Source: Talinum fruticosum
Taxonomy: Eukaryota; Streptophyta; Magnoliopsida; Caryophyllales; Talinaceae
DNA: 64,000 nucleotides
Assembly: GCA_021018815.1 (NCBI GenBank)
Contig: JAITYX010000102.1
Span: 186,001 to 250,000 of the forward strand
Direction: 5' to 3'
The notes under the pieces are model-generated. The model ran no database searches, was not told where the DNA came from, and worked only from the letters and a program-made list of their open reading frames with translations. This document shows positions 61,013 through 64,000 of the stretch, in pieces. The position numbers and the translations under genes are program-made. The stretch's first letter is position 1; every line of letters starts with the position of its first letter.

Positions 61013-61296
61013 ATTGGTATAATAGCCTAGCCTTTCTCAAAGGAACTAACATTCCAAAGATATAAAGATCATGGCTTATAAAAATAGAGAGTTCGATGAA
61101 TGAAGGTCATTCACTAGACCACCAAAGTTCAAGGGTTCCAACTGTGCCCATTGGAAGAAGTTGATGTAGTGTTTCATTCAAGACCAAGATGAAAAAAGTA
61201 TGGGAGACCATCACATATGGAAACTATATTCCCATGAAGCTAGTTGGCATTAAAACTATGCCAAAGTTGAAGATAGAATTCGCAATTGATAAGAAG
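61013..61296 (+). pseudogene. E1 gag fragment, cut by E2
   Basis: After the primer site, ATGGCTTATAAAAATAGAGA (61071) aligns with the E2 gag start at 62784. The alignment continues through the WETITYGNY-like block until 61296, where the E2 LTR begins. It contains a stop at codon 12. Remnant of the gag N-terminus. Confidence 0.65.
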
Positions 61297-62724
61297 TGAA
61301 GACTTAGGTATGACTCTATCTCTCTTTATAGTTTTGAACTCAAGTCAATCACATACCTTAGAAAGCTTATCTTTAAGTTTTCATCTCTGTCGAACCCACT
61401 TAGAGAGATATTCTTAAGTGAACACTTTTCTCTGGATTTCTAACCCACTCGGATATAACTTAGACATACATCTTACCTAAATAGTTTCATATGTTCAACT
61501 CGTTATATCAATTGGCTCATTTAAAAAGTTGAATCGGAATTACTGTGTTAATTCTAACTTAAATCAGATTTATTTTATAATTGAAATTATATTATGGCAT
61601 TCGATGTATTGTGTCTATATTTTTCTTTAACTCTTGACTCATCTAAAGATAGCCACAAATGGAATTGAAATATATTGAATGTTAGACTCGGAAAATTCCA
61701 TTTAATTAGTTTAAGGATATTTAAGTGTTTAAATATTTGAATTAATTAATATCTTGACTGGGTCAAAGTAATTTTATACTTTGAGTAGCACTTTGATTTG
61801 TGTTTGCAGGATGATTAAAGTTGTTTAATCTCAATTTGAAAAGCAAAAGCAACCGGCTTTTTACCGTTAAATGCTAACGGACGGAAAAACCACATTTTCG
61901 GATGGCTCGGACACCGTGTCGGGGTTGTTTGTTTCCATTTTTGGAAAACTTCAACTTTGAGTCTAGCGGTTATTTCCTCCCCAATTTTTAGTCACAACAA
62001 GTGAGTTAAACTACTTTTTGAGCCAAGGACCGATACTTAACATTCATCTTCACAAGGTTCTATTTTTGAGGGACTTAGATATCCGTTACAACGAGATAGT
62101 GAAGCTTCCCGAGTCAAGATTAAGACACAATGGCTATACGCTTTACTGATGATAAATAGAAGCCACTTTAAAAGACTAAGAAGATTGCTAGAACTCAATT
62201 CTCAACTCATACACTTAATCTTTTCTAGCTTTCAAATTTGTACTTAGTTTTCTCAACTTCGAGTTGAAACAAAGAAGTCTTGTAATTAGTCAAACTCTTA
62301 CTTGCTCAATTCTTCTCTTATTTCCCTTTGTTGAGATGTAAGGGGTAACTCTTCTCAATTGTACCTAGTTGTAAAGGTTAACTTAGTTAGAAAATACTAG
62401 AATAGATAAGGGACCTTCAGTGCCTAAGAAAACTTGTATTGAATTATCTAAGAGAGTAATTCTAATAGTCAACTCGTTGTATTTTGTGGATTCAAAATAG
62501 TGGATTTGACTTGGTGCCTGGATTATCAATATCCGTGGTTTTTTGGCCTAGGAGGTTTTCCACATAAAATATCTTATTTTATTCTTTACGTGTTCGTTAT
62601 AGACTCGAGAACATCTTTGTTTAGTTCTGGCTTGTGTATCAAATTTTATAATTTCATAAAATTTCTTTCACACGCTATTCACCTCCCTCTAGGGTGATTC
62701 AAACTCTCGAAGAGGAAATCTTCA
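61297..62724 (+). repeat. 5' LTR of copia element E2 (1428 bp)
   Basis: TGAAGACTTAGG...ATCTTCA. Flanked to the left by E1 gag. The TATA position reads GATGATAAATAGAAGCC at about 62150-62165, a weakened box. This is the least disturbed copia unit in the window. Confidence 0.85.
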
Positions 62725-62726
62725 AT

Positions 62727-62739
62727 TGGTATCAGAGCC
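62727..62739 (+). other. E2 primer binding site
   Basis: TGGTATCAGAGCC, a perfect match to the initiator-Met tRNA 3' end, two bases after the LTR. Confidence 0.9.
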
Positions 62740-62783
62740 TAACCTTTCAAAAGGATCTAAGAATCCCACGTTTAAAGATCATA

Positions 62784-63800
62784 TGGCTCTTAACTATGGA
62801 GAGTTCGATGAAGGAAGATCTTTCACCGGGCCATCAAACTCCAAAGAATCAAACTTCACACACTAGAAGAAGATCATGGAGTGTTTCATCAAGAATATGA
62901 TAAAGAAGTATGGGAAATCATTTGTATTGGCAACTATGTTCCCACCAAGATGGACAACACTCGATTAGTAGCCAAGGTGAAGTTAAAATTTACTCTCGAA
63001 GAAAATGAATGGCAGAGAAAGAATTTCAAGTCCATGAACATCTTGATGTGTGCCATTGATGCAGCTGAGTACAATAAAGTATCCACCTCTGATATAGCCA
63101 AAGAAATTTGGGACACCCTTATCACTACTTACAAGGGTGCAAGTCAAGTAAGGCAAGCAAAGATAAGTGAGTACCTCTACAAGTATGAGATGTTCAAGAT
63201 AAATGCTTATTAGAACATAACTTATATGTATATCCGCTTCACTAAGATTGTCAATAATCTCAAGTCCCTTGGAAGGAAGATGTCATACAAGGAGATTATT
63301 AGAAAGATTATGAGGAGTCTTCCAAAGAAGAGATGGGGTCCAATGGTGGTAGCTGTTGAAGAAGCTCACGACCTCACTCAACCGAAGCCGGATGACTCAT
63401 CGGAAAACTTTTCACCCATGAGTTATATCTAGAGAAAGAAGAATTTAAGGCTAGCACCAAACAAAACATTGCTCTCAAAACCTCGGGGAATCAGGTCCAA
63501 GTCTAAGCTCCTCAGATTATGAAGAAGACCCCACAACACTTCGGCTTGAGGATTCAAAAAGACAATGAAATACAAAAAGTGGCAGAAGAAGCCAAAGCAT
63601 GAATTCTTCAAGAAGAAAAGATAACGTAAATATTTATCCCCTTCAAATTTTTAACTAAAAACTCCGATTGTTTTGAATGTGGAAGCAAGGAGCACATTGT
63701 CAAAGACTGTCTAAAGAAAAGAAAGGACAAAGAAGAAAAAGGCAAAGGTAGCCACATGGAGTGATGATGAGTTAGAAGAAGATGATGACACGAGATGATG
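62784..63800 (+). pseudogene. E2 copia gag (frameshifted), runs towards the window end
   Basis: Starts ATGGCTCTTAACTATGGAGA. After a shift near 62870 the frame 62881-63213 reads IAKEIWDTLITTYKGASQV and KISEYLYKYEMFKI, then 63226-63432 IRFTKIVNNLKSLG and IIRKIMRSLPKKRW, all typical of the UBN2-type gag of copia elements. A CCHC zinc knuckle (C-x2-C-x4-H-x4-C) lies at 63669-63710, followed by a Lys-rich stretch. Gag packages RNA. Stops at about 62866 and 63211 make it broken. Confidence 0.75.
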
Positions 63801-64000
63801 AATCAAAGTGTCTCATGGCTCGACAGGACTCGAAAGTTGAATCCGAGTGAGAAAGTGAAGCATCAAACATTGAGGAAACTGATCCTCGGGAGGTAATCAA
63901 TTACTTTCTCAAGTTCTCCGAGCAAGATTTGGCTATATACATTTTAACTTTAGAGGAAAAGTCTAATTCTGGTTCTTTTAAGTTCAAAGAGAAATTAGAG
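63801..64000 (+). mobile_element. E2 internal sequence continuing past the window
   Basis: Acidic Ser/Glu-rich coding remnant (linker after the zinc knuckle) of the same copia element. Pol is expected beyond 64000. Confidence 0.5.

Overview
The window comes from the nuclear genome of a flowering plant, most likely a eudicot. It is AT-rich and crowded with plant-type LTR retrotransposons (Ty3/gypsy Tat lineage and Ty1/copia) and a CACTA transposon. It holds one well-preserved host gene with plant splice signals and a plant-only domain architecture. The species cannot be named from the sequence.

Layout. 1-43941 is a stack of nested retroelements. A CACTA transposon (43942-45754, right part only) was invaded by a minus-strand Tat element (Tat-C, 42004-43941). 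Tat-C appears to have been invaded by a plus-strand copia element (Copia-X, 8135-8361 plus 39640-42003). Copia-X was in turn invaded by two minus-strand Tat elements: Tat-D (3234-8134) and Tat-AB (8362-39639). Tat-AB can be rebuilt as one 31.3-kb unit from its two LTRs and near-matching target duplications. It carries three younger insertions: a 9.5-kb chain of three ~3-kb LTRs (9142-18673), a 2.65-kb solo LTR (27414-30065) and a copia solo LTR (32927-34412). Tat-D abuts the 3' LTR of a further copia element, Copia-Y (1-3233). Removing the insertions leaves a ~17.6-kb Tat element with gag, PR, RT, RNase H, archaeal-type RNase H and integrase on the minus strand. Between integrase and its 3' LTR it carries two plus-strand (antisense) cargo genes, one with a plant mobile domain and one DUF7745-like. 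All element genes are broken.

45968-49236 is a minus-strand solo LTR related to the three-LTR chain, with an intact ATTAT target duplication. 50921-56078 (minus strand) is the only apparently functional gene: an OBERON/TITANIA-type PHD-finger protein of 859 residues in two coding exons split by a 2578-bp intron. The exon join is in phase and the promoter has a TATA box. 57606-64000 is again copia territory: a solo LTR with a perfect ACAAA duplication, then two nested plus-strand elements (E1, E2). E2 runs off the end of the window inside gag.

The retroelement genes would once have made up replication cycles (gag capsid, protease, polymerase, integrase) but are now decayed. The OBERON-type gene acts independently of them. 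No rRNA, tRNA or CRISPR was found.
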